A stretch of DNA of 31,582 bases, from the NCBI GenBank assembly GCA_946006895.1, contig CAMFZO010000002.1, forward strand, positions 1 through 31,582, given 5' to 3'. The notes beneath the pieces were generated by a model. That model did no database searches and was not told the origin of the DNA. It was given only the letters and a program-made list of their open reading frames with translations. Position numbers and translations under genes: made by a program. Origin of the DNA: an uncultured Clostridia bacterium (GTDB lineage Bacteria > Bacillota > Clostridia > Oscillospirales > Oscillospiraceae). Below, in pieces: positions 1-10,137 of the stretch (within the stretch, counting starts at the first letter, position 1; the number at the start of each line of letters is the position of its first letter).

Positions 1-27
1 GCAGCGTCAGATGTGTATAAGAGACAG
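1..27 (+). other. Untrimmed Nextera/Tn5 sequencing adapter
   Basis: Positions 9-27 are identical to the 19-bp Tn5 mosaic end used in Nextera libraries. Positions 1-8 match the preceding bases of the Nextera read-1 adapter. This is library-preparation sequence left at a contig end, not host DNA. The reverse strand over it encodes a short tail ending SLSLIHI, a known adapter-derived peptide artefact. Genomic sequence starts at about position 28. Confidence 0.96.
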
Positions 28-66
28 GCTCTGACTGTGGGGATCTACGAATAACGGAGAAAATGG

Positions 67-95
67 TTGACAAAGCGTGGCAGTTTTGCTAAAAT
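67..95 (+). promoter_or_regulatory. Sigma-A-type promoter for alaS-hinT
   Basis: A perfect -35 box TTGACA (67-72) is followed by a 17-nt spacer and a -10 box TAAAAT (90-95). Transcription should start near 102, which leaves a leader of about 245 nt that contains the T-box element. Confidence 0.8.
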
Positions 96-101
96 AACCG
101 T

Positions 102-331
102 ATAAAATGCGAAATATGCGTTGAGGAAGCCAATCTGCGCAAACGGCGTCAGCGAATGGGGAAAGGGTGAAAGCTCCATAGCCGGGACCGCAGACAGCCA
201 CTTCCGAGCCGCCTGCGATGAGCAGGACGGTCCATCCCCGTTACCGGATGACTAAGATATCGCTTGACGCGATAATTAGGGTGGTACCGCGATCGACCTC
301 GCCCCTATTCTCGGGGTGGGGTATATTTTTT
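102..331 (+). promoter_or_regulatory. T-box riboswitch leader of alaS
   Basis: The conserved T-box sequence AGGGTGGTACCGCG lies at 278-291. It is preceded by a small hairpin (ATCGC/GCGAT, about 258-273) in the place of Stem III and followed by an intrinsic terminator at 297-331. T-box leaders bind the cognate uncharged tRNA: its anticodon pairs with a specifier codon in Stem I, and its acceptor end stabilises an antiterminator that uses the T-box bases. The downstream gene is alaS, so tRNA-Ala is the expected ligand. I did not fold Stem I (about 102-240) and do not assign the specifier triplet. The start coordinate is the inferred transcription start. Confidence 0.9.
297..331 (+). terminator. 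T-box-controlled intrinsic terminator
   Basis: A 9-bp stem (297-305 with 313-321, including G-T pairs) and a 7-nt loop are followed by TATATTTTTT. It starts just 3' of the T-box bases, the standard arrangement for terminator/antiterminator switching. It ends 16 nt before the alaS start codon. Confidence 0.88.
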
Positions 332-347
332 ATTCGGAGGATTTTCC

Positions 348-2990
<2,643 letters not shown>

Positions 2991-3002
2991 GGAGGAAACA
3001 CC

Positions 3003-3341
3003 ATGAACGACTGCGTTTTTTGTAAGATCATCGCCGGGGAGATCCCCTCGAAGAAGCTCTATGAGGACGAACTGTGCCTGGCCTTTTACGACATTGCGCC
3101 CCTGGCACCCCAGCATTTCCTGGTCATCCCCAAGGAGCATCTGACCGGCGCCAACCGGATCAACGAGGAGAACGCCGCGGTGGTGGGCCATATTTTCGCC
3201 GTTATCACCAAACTGACGGCGGTGCTGGGCTTTTCCGACGGCTACCGCGTGGTGACCAACTGCGGCGACGACGCCGGACAGACCGTCAAGCACCTGCATT
3301 TCCACGTGCTCGGCGGCAAACAACTGGGAAGCTTTAACTGA
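3003..3341 (+). CDS. hinT: HIT family nucleotide-binding protein
   Basis: A 112-residue histidine-triad protein of the HinT branch, normal in length. Such proteins are homodimeric purine nucleoside phosphoramidate/AMP-lysine hydrolases acting in the cytoplasm. The triad HLHFH is at residues 97-101, with N-terminal CVFCKIIAGEIPS (residues 4-16) typical of the family, including a CxxC pair. A good GGGAGG site precedes the ATG. The 12-nt gap after alaS and the terminator behind the gene suggest an alaS-hinT transcript under T-box control. That would tie its expression to alanine supply through position alone. Confidence 0.95.
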   Translation: MNDCVFCKIIAGEIPSKKLYEDELCLAFYDIAPLAPQHFLVIPKEHLTGANRINEENAAVVGHIFAVITKLTAVLGFSDGYRVVTNCGDDAGQTVKHLHFHVLGGKQLGSFN

Positions 3342-3347
3342 TTTTTG

Positions 3348-3376
3348 GGGACGGGTATTGTGCCCGTCCCTTTTTT
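3348..3376 (+). terminator. Intrinsic terminator after hinT
   Basis: An 8-bp perfect stem GGGACGGG/CCCGTCCC (3348-3355 with 3363-3370) and a 7-nt loop are followed by six T. It ends the alaS-hinT transcript 20 nt before the comEC start. I saw no good promoter between them, so comEC and the genes behind it may rely on readthrough or on a promoter inside hinT. Confidence 0.9.
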
Positions 3377-3396
3377 CGGGAAAGGGGGCAGGGAAG

Positions 3397-5640
3397 ATGC
3401 GCAGGCTGGCGATTTTCGCTTTTTCTTTCGCGGCAGCGGCGGCGGGCTATGTCTGGCTGCTTTCTCCGGCGGTTGGTCTGGCGCTGTCCGCCGTGTGTGC
3501 CATAGGTTTCCTTGCCTGTCTTTGTTTTTCCTCCGCCGCCCTTCACCGGATCCGAATCGCTGCCCTGGGCGCTGCCGTGGGACTGCTGTGGAGCTGGGGC
3601 TATGAACGGCTGCAGATCGCTCCGCTGCGGCAGCTTTGCGGCGAGGACCGAACTGTGACGGCCCAGGTCTGCGACAGTGCCGTGGACACAGCTTACGGCT
3701 GCCGCGTGACCGTCCGCGTGGGAAAGGGCAGGATGATGCTCTATCTGGACTGCAAAGCAGAAGAACTCTCCCTTGGCGACACGGTTAGCGTGACGGCGAA
3801 GGTCGTGGACGTTTCCCGGGGCAGTGGCGACGAAAACAACCTCTATTACCAGTCCCATGATATTTCACTTCTGGGCATTCAGCGGGGAGAAACGGAGATC
3901 ACCAAGGCGCAGAAGCTGCCGGCTTCCCTGCTGCCTGCAAGACTTGCCGTCCTGACTCGGGAGAAAATCAGTGAGATTTTTCCCGACGATGCTGCGGGCT
4001 TTGCGAAAGCCCTTCTGACCGGAGATCGCAGCGGCCTGAGCTACGAGGTGCGCAACGAGCTTTCCGTCACGGGCATTTCCCACGTGATCGCCGTCTCAGG
4101 GATGCACGTGACGCTGATCGTGGGCGTGGTCATGCTCCTGTGCAGGCGGCGAAGGAAAATCGCCGCCGTCATCAGCATTGCCGTGATGTTTTTCTTTGCC
4201 GCGATGCTTGGCTTTACGCCGTCGGTCACCCGTGCGGCCATTATGAACTCCGTCCTGCTGATGGCGCCCATCTTCAAGCGGGAAAACGACGCGCCGACCT
4301 CTCTGAGCCTGGCGCTGCTGGTCATCCTGCTGGGCAATCCCTGGGCCATCGCCAATGTGAGCTTACAGCTCTCCTTCCTGGCGGTGGCGGGGATCTTTGT
4401 CCTGTCGCCCCACGTATATAAAATGATTATCCGCCCCGCTGACAAATTACTGCGGGAAAAACACCACTGGCTGTTTCGAGGCTATCGCAGTCTGGCGGTC
4501 ATCGTGGCGGCTTCCTTCGGTGCGACGCTGACCACGGCGCCTCTGGTGGCGGTGTATTTCGGTATGGTCAGCCTGATTGCGCCTTTGACCAACCTTTTAG
4601 CCATGCCGGTCCTCAGCCTGATCTTCACCGTCAGCTTTTTGGCCACGGTGCTGGGCTTCCTCTGGACGCTTCCGGCGCAGGTCCTGGGCTGGCTGCTGGC
4701 CTGGCCCATCCGCTATGTTCTGCATCTGGCGGACCTTTTGGCGAAGATCCCCTATGCGGCGCTCTATACCTGCAGCGTCTATACGGTGGTCTGGCTCATT
4801 GCGGCCTATGGGATGCTGGCGGTCTGGGCCGCTTCCCAAAAACGCTGCCGGCTGCGGGTCCTGCTGCCGGCGCTGGCTCTGACCCTGGCCGGTGCCGTGC
4901 TATGCGCCGCCGTGCCCAAGGCGGATATGACCCTGAAGGTCTTTGACGTGGGACAGGGCCAGTGCATCCTGCTGCAAAACGGTGAACAGACGGTCCTGGT
5001 GGACTGCGGCGGAGACGAGGGCGAGTATGACGGGGAGGATACGGCGCGGGAGCTGCTTTCCTCCGGCATTTTCCGCATCGACGCGCTGATTTTGACCCAC
5101 TATGACGCTGATCACCTGGGCGGCGCGGCGCAATTCCTGGAACGGGTCGGCGTGGACCGGCTGATAGTGCCCGATCTGCCTGACGAAAGCACACGAAAGA
5201 CGGAACTGCTGCGCTCTGCGGAGGAAAAGGAGATCGAAACGGTCTATCTCACCGAAAAGACGGTGTATTCCTTCGGCAGCGGCAGCCTGACCCTCTTTCC
5301 GCCGCCGGACAGAGAAGCAAACAATGCCTCATTATCCGCATTGATGTCTGACGGAGAATATGATATACTGATTACAGGCGATCTGGATTCCGGCGGTGAG
5401 GCGGCGCTGCTGGCGCAGTACGACCTGCCGGATCTGGAGGTACTGGTAGCCGGACATCACGGCTCCAAATATTCCACCAGCGCCCGCCTCCTGCGGCAGA
5501 CGTCGCCGGAGCTGGTGCTGATCTCCGTTGGAGAGAATTCCTACGGACATCCGTCGCAGGAGGTGCTGGACCGGATCGCAGCCATCGGCGCTGCGGTTTT
5601 ACGCACCGATGAAAACGGCGACATTACGATCACGAGGTAG
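3397..5640 (+). CDS. comEC: ComEC/Rec2 family DNA-uptake channel protein
   Basis: A 747-residue polytopic membrane protein, the likely channel through which single-stranded transforming DNA enters the cytoplasm. The order is two N-terminal membrane helices, a short beta-rich domain (about residues 65-165), the multi-helix Competence domain (about 190-510, with VIAVSGMHVTLIVG and FTPSVTRAAIM), and a C-terminal metallo-beta-lactamase domain. The last carries the metal motif HYDADH (H568-H573) and GHHGSKYS near residue 686. I chose the ATG at 3397 because it has an AGGGGG site 8 nt upstream; an earlier in-frame ATG at 3358 lies inside the hinT terminator. No comEA is next to it. comEC followed by holA is a common Bacillota order. 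The gene alone does not show that the cell is competent. Confidence 0.95.
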   Translation: MRRLAIFAFSFAAAAAGYVWLLSPAVGLALSAVCAIGFLACLCFSSAALHRIRIAALGAAVGLLWSWGYERLQIAPLRQLCGEDRTVTAQVCDSAVDTAYGCRVTVRVGKGRMMLYLDCKAEELSLGDTVSVTAKVVDVSRGSGDENNLYYQSHDISLLGIQRGETEITKAQKLPASLLPARLAVLTREKISEIFPDDAAGFAKALLTGDRSGLSYEVRNELSVTGISHVIAVSGMHVTLIVGVVMLLCRRRRKIAAVISIAVMFFFAAMLGFTPSVTRAAIMNSVLLMAPIFKRENDAPTSLSLALLVILLGNPWAIANVSLQLSFLAVAGIFVLSPHVYKMIIRPADKLLREKHHWLFRGYRSLAVIVAASFGATLTTAPLVAVYFGMVSLIAPLTNLLAMPVLSLIFTVSFLATVLGFLWTLPAQVLGWLLAWPIRYVLHLADLLAKIPYAALYTCSVYTVVWLIAAYGMLAVWAASQKRCRLRVLLPALALTLAGAVLCAAVPKADMTLKVFDVGQGQCILLQNGEQTVLVDCGGDEGEYDGEDTARELLSSGIFRIDALILTHYDADHLGGAAQFLERVGVDRLIVPDLPDESTRKTELLRSAEEKEIETVYLTEKTVYSFGSGSLTLFPPPDREANNASLSALMSDGEYDILITGDLDSGGEAALLAQYDLPDLEVLVAGHHGSKYSTSARLLRQTSPELVLISVGENSYGHPSQEVLDRIAAIGAAVLRTDENGDITITR

Positions 5641-5644
5641 AACT

Positions 5645-6688
5645 ATGGCAAAGAAGACCACTGGGGATAACCAGGCCTACGCACAACTGAAAAGCGACCT
5701 GAAGACCGGGGGCCTGCGGCGGTTTTATGTGCTCTACGGCGAGGAGGATTACCTGCGGCGCGACGCCCTGGCGCGGATCAAAAAGCGCCTGCTGGACGAG
5801 CTGACGGAGGATTTCAACTTCCACCGGCTCAACTCGGAGAATTTTTCCGTCGACCTGCTGGCGGATTCTCTGGAAGCCCTGCCCATGATGGCCGAGCGTT
5901 CCGTGGTGCTGGTGGAGGACGTTGATCTCTTTGAACGCAGCGAAGCAGAGCGTGAACGACTGATCGGGCTGCTGTCCGACGTGCCGGAGTACTGCTGCCT
6001 GGTGCTGACCTATGTGGATTTCCGACCGGACAAGCGTAAGAAGAAGCTATGGGACGCGCTGGAAAAGAACGCCCTGCTGGTGGAATTCTGCTATCAGAGC
6101 GAGAGTGATCTGCGCACTTGGATCGCACGGCACTTTCATGCTGCGGGGAAGTCTGCTGCGCCGGAGCTGTGCGGTTACCTGCTGCAGCAGTGCGGCCTTT
6201 CCATGACGCGGCTGGACGGCGAGATCAAAAAAATATGTGCCTATTCCGGGGCCGACATTATTGTCCGCGCCGATATTGACGCCGTGGTGGAGCCGACGCT
6301 GGACGCGGTGGTGTTCCAGCTTTCCGACGCCCTGGCGCAGCGGGAGTTTGACCGCGCACTGGAGCGTCTGCACACCCTGCTGAAACTGCAGACGGAGGCA
6401 ATTCCCATTGTCGCCGCCGTCGGCGGACAAATGCGCAGACTCTATGCGGCAAAGGTCCTGCAAAACGAGGGGAAATCGGCTGACGAGCTGGCAAAGCTCT
6501 GCGGCGTCAGTCCCTACGCCGCCAATATCGCCATGCGTCAGGCGCGGCGGTTTTCCGAGAGCTTCTGCAAAAAAGCCGTGCAGCTTTGCTGCCAGACGGA
6601 CTACCGGCTCAAGACCTCCTACGGAGACGACAAGGGCCTGGTGGAGCTGCTCATCGTGGAGCTGGCGGAGGAGGCACGTCATGATTAA
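5645..6688 (+). CDS. holA: DNA polymerase III subunit delta
   Basis: A 347-residue clamp-loader delta subunit that opens the beta sliding clamp, close to the usual length of about 340. The N-terminus has the family pattern FYVLYGEEDYLRRDAL (about residues 27-42), a degenerate ATPase fold without a Walker A motif. A central stretch, ALPMMAERSVVLVEDVD, and a C-terminal helical collar follow. I chose the ATG at 5645, 4 nt after the comEC stop, because the longer in-frame reading upstream lies within comEC. It overlaps the next gene by 8 nt, which points to translational coupling in the comEC-holA-Toprim-ABC-F run. Confidence 0.95.
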   Translation: MAKKTTGDNQAYAQLKSDLKTGGLRRFYVLYGEEDYLRRDALARIKKRLLDELTEDFNFHRLNSENFSVDLLADSLEALPMMAERSVVLVEDVDLFERSEAERERLIGLLSDVPEYCCLVLTYVDFRPDKRKKKLWDALEKNALLVEFCYQSESDLRTWIARHFHAAGKSAAPELCGYLLQQCGLSMTRLDGEIKKICAYSGADIIVRADIDAVVEPTLDAVVFQLSDALAQREFDRALERLHTLLKLQTEAIPIVAAVGGQMRRLYAAKVLQNEGKSADELAKLCGVSPYAANIAMRQARRFSESFCKKAVQLCCQTDYRLKTSYGDDKGLVELLIVELAEEARHD

Positions 6689-7268
6689 GCTGCGACAGGC
6701 CATCGTGGTAGAGGGCCGGTATGACAAAAACACGCTGGCGCAGATCGTGGACGCGCCCATCTTTGAAACCGGCGGCTTCGGTGTGATGCACGACAAAGAG
6801 CTGCTGGCCTTTCTTCGCCGGGTGGCGGAGAAGCGCGGCCTCATCATTCTGACCGATTCCGACGGCGCGGGCTTTGTCATCCGCAACTATCTCAAGGGCG
6901 CTCTGCCGAAAGAGCGCGTGCTCCACGCCTATATCCCCGACGTCTGCGGCAAGGAACGCCGCAAGGCCCAACCGGGCAAGGAGGGAAAGCTGGGGGTAGA
7001 GGGGATGCGCCCCGAGGTCCTGCTGGCTGCCCTGAAAAACGCGGGCGCCGAGCCGGAGGATACGCCGCAGCCGACCCCAAAGATCACAAAAACAGACCTG
7101 TTCCTCGCCGGACTGTCCGGCGGCAAAGAGAGCGCGGAAAAGCGCCGTCGGCTTCAGCACCGGCTCCTTTTGCCGGAGCATCTGGGCAGCAACGCCTTTT
7201 TAGACGCCCTGAATCTGCTGATGACCCGCGAGGAATTTTTGAAGCAATACGGAGCAAACGATGATTGA
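6681..7268 (+). CDS. Toprim/DUF4093 protein, RNase M5-like
   Basis: A 195-residue protein with an N-terminal Toprim fold: IVVEGRYDKN with the catalytic-type glutamate E11, then ILTDSDGAG with D59 and D61 as the DxD pair. The C-terminal half carries KLGVEGMRPEVLLAAL, which matches the region after the Toprim domain in ribonuclease M5. RNase M5 matures the 5' end of 5S rRNA and is normally about 185 residues. The usual RNase M5 neighbour ksgA is absent, and genomes of this group can carry a second Toprim/DUF4093 protein, so I leave the symbol open. The start ATG overlaps the holA end by 8 nt, and the end overlaps the ABC-F start by 8 nt. Confidence 0.85.
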   Translation: MIKLRQAIVVEGRYDKNTLAQIVDAPIFETGGFGVMHDKELLAFLRRVAEKRGLIILTDSDGAGFVIRNYLKGALPKERVLHAYIPDVCGKERRKAQPGKEGKLGVEGMRPEVLLAALKNAGAEPEDTPQPTPKITKTDLFLAGLSGGKESAEKRRRLQHRLLLPEHLGSNAFLDALNLLMTREEFLKQYGANDD

Positions 7269-9129
7269 TATTTCAGTAAACGGCCTGGTCAAGTCCTTCG
7301 AGGTGGGAAGCACCCTGCTGGACGGACTGAGCTTTGACATTCACGCCGGCGAATGTGTGGGCATTATGGGCCGCAACGGCTGCGGCAAGACCACCCTGTT
7401 TCGCCTGCTGACCGGGGAGCTGTCCCCGGACGAGGGGGAAATCACCATTGCCGCGGGCAAACGCCTGGGCCTGATCTCCCAGATCCCTCATTATCCGCCG
7501 GGCTACACTGCCGAGCAGGTTTTGCGCTCAGCCTTTTCCGGACTGGAGGCCCTGCGGCGCAAGCTGGAGGCTCTGGCGGAGAAGCTGACAGCCAACGCGC
7601 CCAAGTCCCTTTTGGAGGAATATGACCGTCTGAGCAATGCTTATCAGGTCGGCGGCGGCTACGAGCAGGACACTCAGACGGAGAAGATCTGCAACGGCTT
7701 AGGCATCCCGAAAGCCATGCGGGAACAGGAATTTGACCGTCTCTCCGGCGGCGAAAAGACCCGGGTCAACCTGGGACGGCTGCTGCTGGAACAGACGGAT
7801 ATCCTGCTCCTGGACGAGCCGACCAACCATCTGGATCTGAAAAGCGTGGAGTGGCTGGAGGAATATATCCTGAAATTCAAGGGTACGGTGCTGACCATCT
7901 CCCATGACCGCTATTTCCTCGACCGAGTCGTCGGACGCATCATCGAGATCAGCGGCGGCAAGGCCGAATTCTACAGCGGCAATTACACCTTTTATCTTCA
8001 GGAGAAGCAGGAGCGCTTCAACCGCCAGCTCAAGCAGTATGAGCAGGAGCAGGCAAAGCTGAAGCAGTTGGGCTACACCGTCGAGCGGATGAAGGGCTGG
8101 GGCATCAATAACCGGGTGCTCTACCGCCGCGCCATGTCCATCCAGCACCGTATGGAGCGCATTGAAAAGACCGAGCGCCCCACCAAGGAAAAGACCCTGC
8201 GCGCCCGGTTCGGCGAAAAGGAGTTCCACGGCGACGAGGTGCTGTCGGTCAAGGGCCTGGGAAAACGCTTCGGCGAACGGACCCTGTTTTCCGGTGTTGA
8301 ATTGCAGGTCCAGGGAGGGGAGCGTATCGCGCTGCTGGGAGACAACGGCACGGGAAAGACCACCTTTCTGCGGGTCCTGCTGGGGGAGCTGCCGGGGGAG
8401 GGGAAGATCAAATTCGGCCCCTCGGTCAAATGGGCCTATCTGCCCCAGGTCATCCATTTTGACCACCCGGAGCGCACCCTCTATGACACCATGCTTTACG
8501 AGAAAAACTGCACGCCCCAATCGGCCCGGGACCGCCTGGGCGCTTTCCTGTTTTCCGGCGAGGACGTGTTCAAGACCGTGGGGACCCTCTCCGGCGGTGA
8601 ACAGTCGCGTCTGCGGCTGTGTATGCTCATGGATGAGAAGATCAATCTGCTGGTCCTGGACGAGCCGACCAACCATCTGGATGTGGCCTCCCGGGAGTGG
8701 GTGGAGTGTGCCATCGACGAATACGAGGGAACGCTGATCTTTGTCTCTCACGACCGTTATTTTGTGGACAAGTTCGCCACCCGGGTCTGGGAACTGGAGA
8801 ACAGCAGCATCCGGGATTATCCCTGCGGCTACGCCAAGTACCGCTCCATCAAGGAGCATGAGGTCATGCAGCAGCGGCAGCTTCCGAAGAAAAAGGAAAA
8901 GCCGCCTAAAACCGCCGGCAGCAAGGAGTTGGAAAAGACCGTGCGCCGTCTGGAGCGGGAGATCGATGCCATGGAGCGGCGGATCGCCGACCTGGATGTC
9001 CGGCTTGAAGCGGCGGCGACGGACTATCAGGAGCTTCTGCGCCTGACAGCGGAGCGGCAGGAGGCGGAAACCTCTTTGGAGGCGCTGATGTCCCAATGGG
9101 AGGAAGCGTCTATGGCGCTGGAATCTTAA
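7261..9129 (+). CDS. ABC-F family ATP-binding protein
   Basis: A 622-residue soluble protein with two ABC ATPase domains and no membrane helices. Domain 1 has Walker A GRNGCGKT (37-44), LSGGEKTR and DEPTNHLD. Domain 2 has Walker A GDNGTGKT (360-367), LSGGEQSR and DEPTNHLD. A basic interdomain linker of about 80 residues (around 245-310) is the ribosome/P-site tRNA contact element of this family. The end is a lysine-rich helical coiled coil (about 545-620), as in Uup and YdiF-type members. ABC-F proteins act on ribosomes, either resolving stalls or giving resistance to ribosome-targeting drugs. The operon setting with replication and RNA genes suggests a housekeeping role. Resistance cannot be read from sequence alone. 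Confidence 0.93.
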   Translation: MIDISVNGLVKSFEVGSTLLDGLSFDIHAGECVGIMGRNGCGKTTLFRLLTGELSPDEGEITIAAGKRLGLISQIPHYPPGYTAEQVLRSAFSGLEALRRKLEALAEKLTANAPKSLLEEYDRLSNAYQVGGGYEQDTQTEKICNGLGIPKAMREQEFDRLSGGEKTRVNLGRLLLEQTDILLLDEPTNHLDLKSVEWLEEYILKFKGTVLTISHDRYFLDRVVGRIIEISGGKAEFYSGNYTFYLQEKQERFNRQLKQYEQEQAKLKQLGYTVERMKGWGINNRVLYRRAMSIQHRMERIEKTERPTKEKTLRARFGEKEFHGDEVLSVKGLGKRFGERTLFSGVELQVQGGERIALLGDNGTGKTTFLRVLLGELPGEGKIKFGPSVKWAYLPQVIHFDHPERTLYDTMLYEKNCTPQSARDRLGAFLFSGEDVFKTVGTLSGGEQSRLRLCMLMDEKINLLVLDEPTNHLDVASREWVECAIDEYEGTLIFVSHDRYFVDKFATRVWELENSSIRDYPCGYAKYRSIKEHEVMQQRQLPKKKEKPPKTAGSKELEKTVRRLEREIDAMERRIADLDVRLEAAATDYQELLRLTAERQEAETSLEALMSQWEEASMALES

Positions 9130-9200
9130 GCAAATCTTAAACTTGCAAGGGTTGCATTCATTAGAGCAACTGTGCTATCATCTTGAAAGGGGATACCATT

Positions 9201-10019
9201 ATGAGTGAACAATGCAGCGGGAACTGTTCCTCCTGCGGCGAAAGCTGTTCCGACCGCAAGCCGGAGAGCCTGATCGCCAAGCTGAATGACAAGTCCAAAG
9301 TGGGAAAGGTCATTGCCGTCGTGTCCGGTAAGGGCGGCGTCGGCAAGAGCACCGTCACGGCTATGCTGGCCACGGCGGTGCAGCGGGCAGGAAAACGGGC
9401 TGCCATCCTGGATGCCGATATTACCGGGCCGTCCATTCCCAAGAGCTTTGGCGTGTGTGAGTGCGCGGGAGCCACCGAGGAGGGTATTTTTCCCGCCGTC
9501 AGCAAGACGGGCATCCAGATCATGTCCATCAATCTGCTGCTGGACAACGAGGACGACCCGGTTTTGTGGCGCGGGCCTATCATTGCCGGTGCGGTCAAGC
9601 AATTCTGGACCGATGTGTTCTGGGAGGACGTAGACTATATGTTCGTCGATATGCCTCCCGGAACGGGCGACGTGCCGCTGACGGTGTTCCAGTCGCTGCC
9701 CATTGACGGCGTCATCATCGTGACCTCACCTCAGGAGCTGGTCTCCATGATCGTCAGCAAGGCGGTCAAGATGGCCAATATGATGCACGTGCCGGTGCTG
9801 GGCTTGGTGGAGAACTACAGCTATTTCCGCTGCCCGGACTGCGGCGGCAGGCACCGGATCTTCGGCGAGAGCCACCTGGAGGAAATCGCAGGGGAATACC
9901 ACCTGCCCGTTCTTGCAAGGCTTCCTATTGACCCGGAGGTCGCCAGAAAGTGCGACAGCGGTGAGGCCGAGAGACTGGACACCACGGAAATGGAGGCTGC
10001 CGTCAGCGCGATCCTGTGA
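9201..10019 (+). CDS. mrp: Mrp/NBP35 family Fe-S cluster carrier ATPase
   Basis: A 272-residue P-loop ATPase of the Mrp/ApbC/NBP35 family, which carries and transfers iron-sulfur clusters in the cytoplasm. The deviant Walker A GKGGVGKST is at 43-51, followed by LDADITGPSIPKSFG and VDMPPGTGD. The C-terminal cluster-binding CPDC is at C211 and C214. An N-terminal cysteine cluster C5-x3-C9-x2-C12-x3-C16 resembles that of NBP35-like members and may bind another cluster. I chose the ATG at 9201 (AAAGGGG site at 9186-9192) over an in-frame TTG at 9183. The gene stands alone between a 71-nt spacer and a strong terminator. Confidence 0.95.
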   Translation: MSEQCSGNCSSCGESCSDRKPESLIAKLNDKSKVGKVIAVVSGKGGVGKSTVTAMLATAVQRAGKRAAILDADITGPSIPKSFGVCECAGATEEGIFPAVSKTGIQIMSINLLLDNEDDPVLWRGPIIAGAVKQFWTDVFWEDVDYMFVDMPPGTGDVPLTVFQSLPIDGVIIVTSPQELVSMIVSKAVKMANMMHVPVLGLVENYSYFRCPDCGGRHRIFGESHLEEIAGEYHLPVLARLPIDPEVARKCDSGEAERLDTTEMEAAVSAIL

Positions 10020-10058
10020 AAGAGTTTGGACGGTCCTCCCGACCGTCCAAATTCTTTC
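10018..10058 (+). terminator. Intrinsic terminator after mrp
   Basis: An 18-bp stem (10018-10035 with 10041-10058, one G-T pair) closes a 5-nt CTCCC loop and overlaps the mrp stop codon. The inner 11 bp are TTTGGACGGTC and its complement. A purine-rich 5' foot and pyrimidine-rich 3' foot could let it work in both directions. It separates mrp from the export operon. Confidence 0.85.
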
Positions 10059-10137
10059 ACGAAAAAATGATTCTCGGCGGAACTTTTATATCCGCCTGTC
10101 GTCATAACAAGAGAATGCTAATATAACGGAGGTACTT

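Noticed and set aside
3397..5640. comEC as evidence of a natural-competence locus
   Set aside because: No comEA, comG or other competence genes are in the window, and lone comEC genes are widespread in bacteria not known to take up DNA.
7699..9096. A 465-codon open frame on the minus strand opposite the ABC-F gene
   Set aside because: Same shadow effect. The plus strand has all ABC-F motifs in order.
7261..9129. ABC-F gene as an antibiotic-resistance determinant
   Set aside because: The operon context with comEC, holA and a Toprim gene points to housekeeping, and resistance-type ABC-F proteins cannot be recognised from these motifs alone.
10116..10124. Extended -10 element TGCTAATAT before the lipoprotein adaptor
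   Set aside because: It would place the transcription start at about 10131, inside the GGAGG ribosome binding site (10128-10132), and no -35 box fits.
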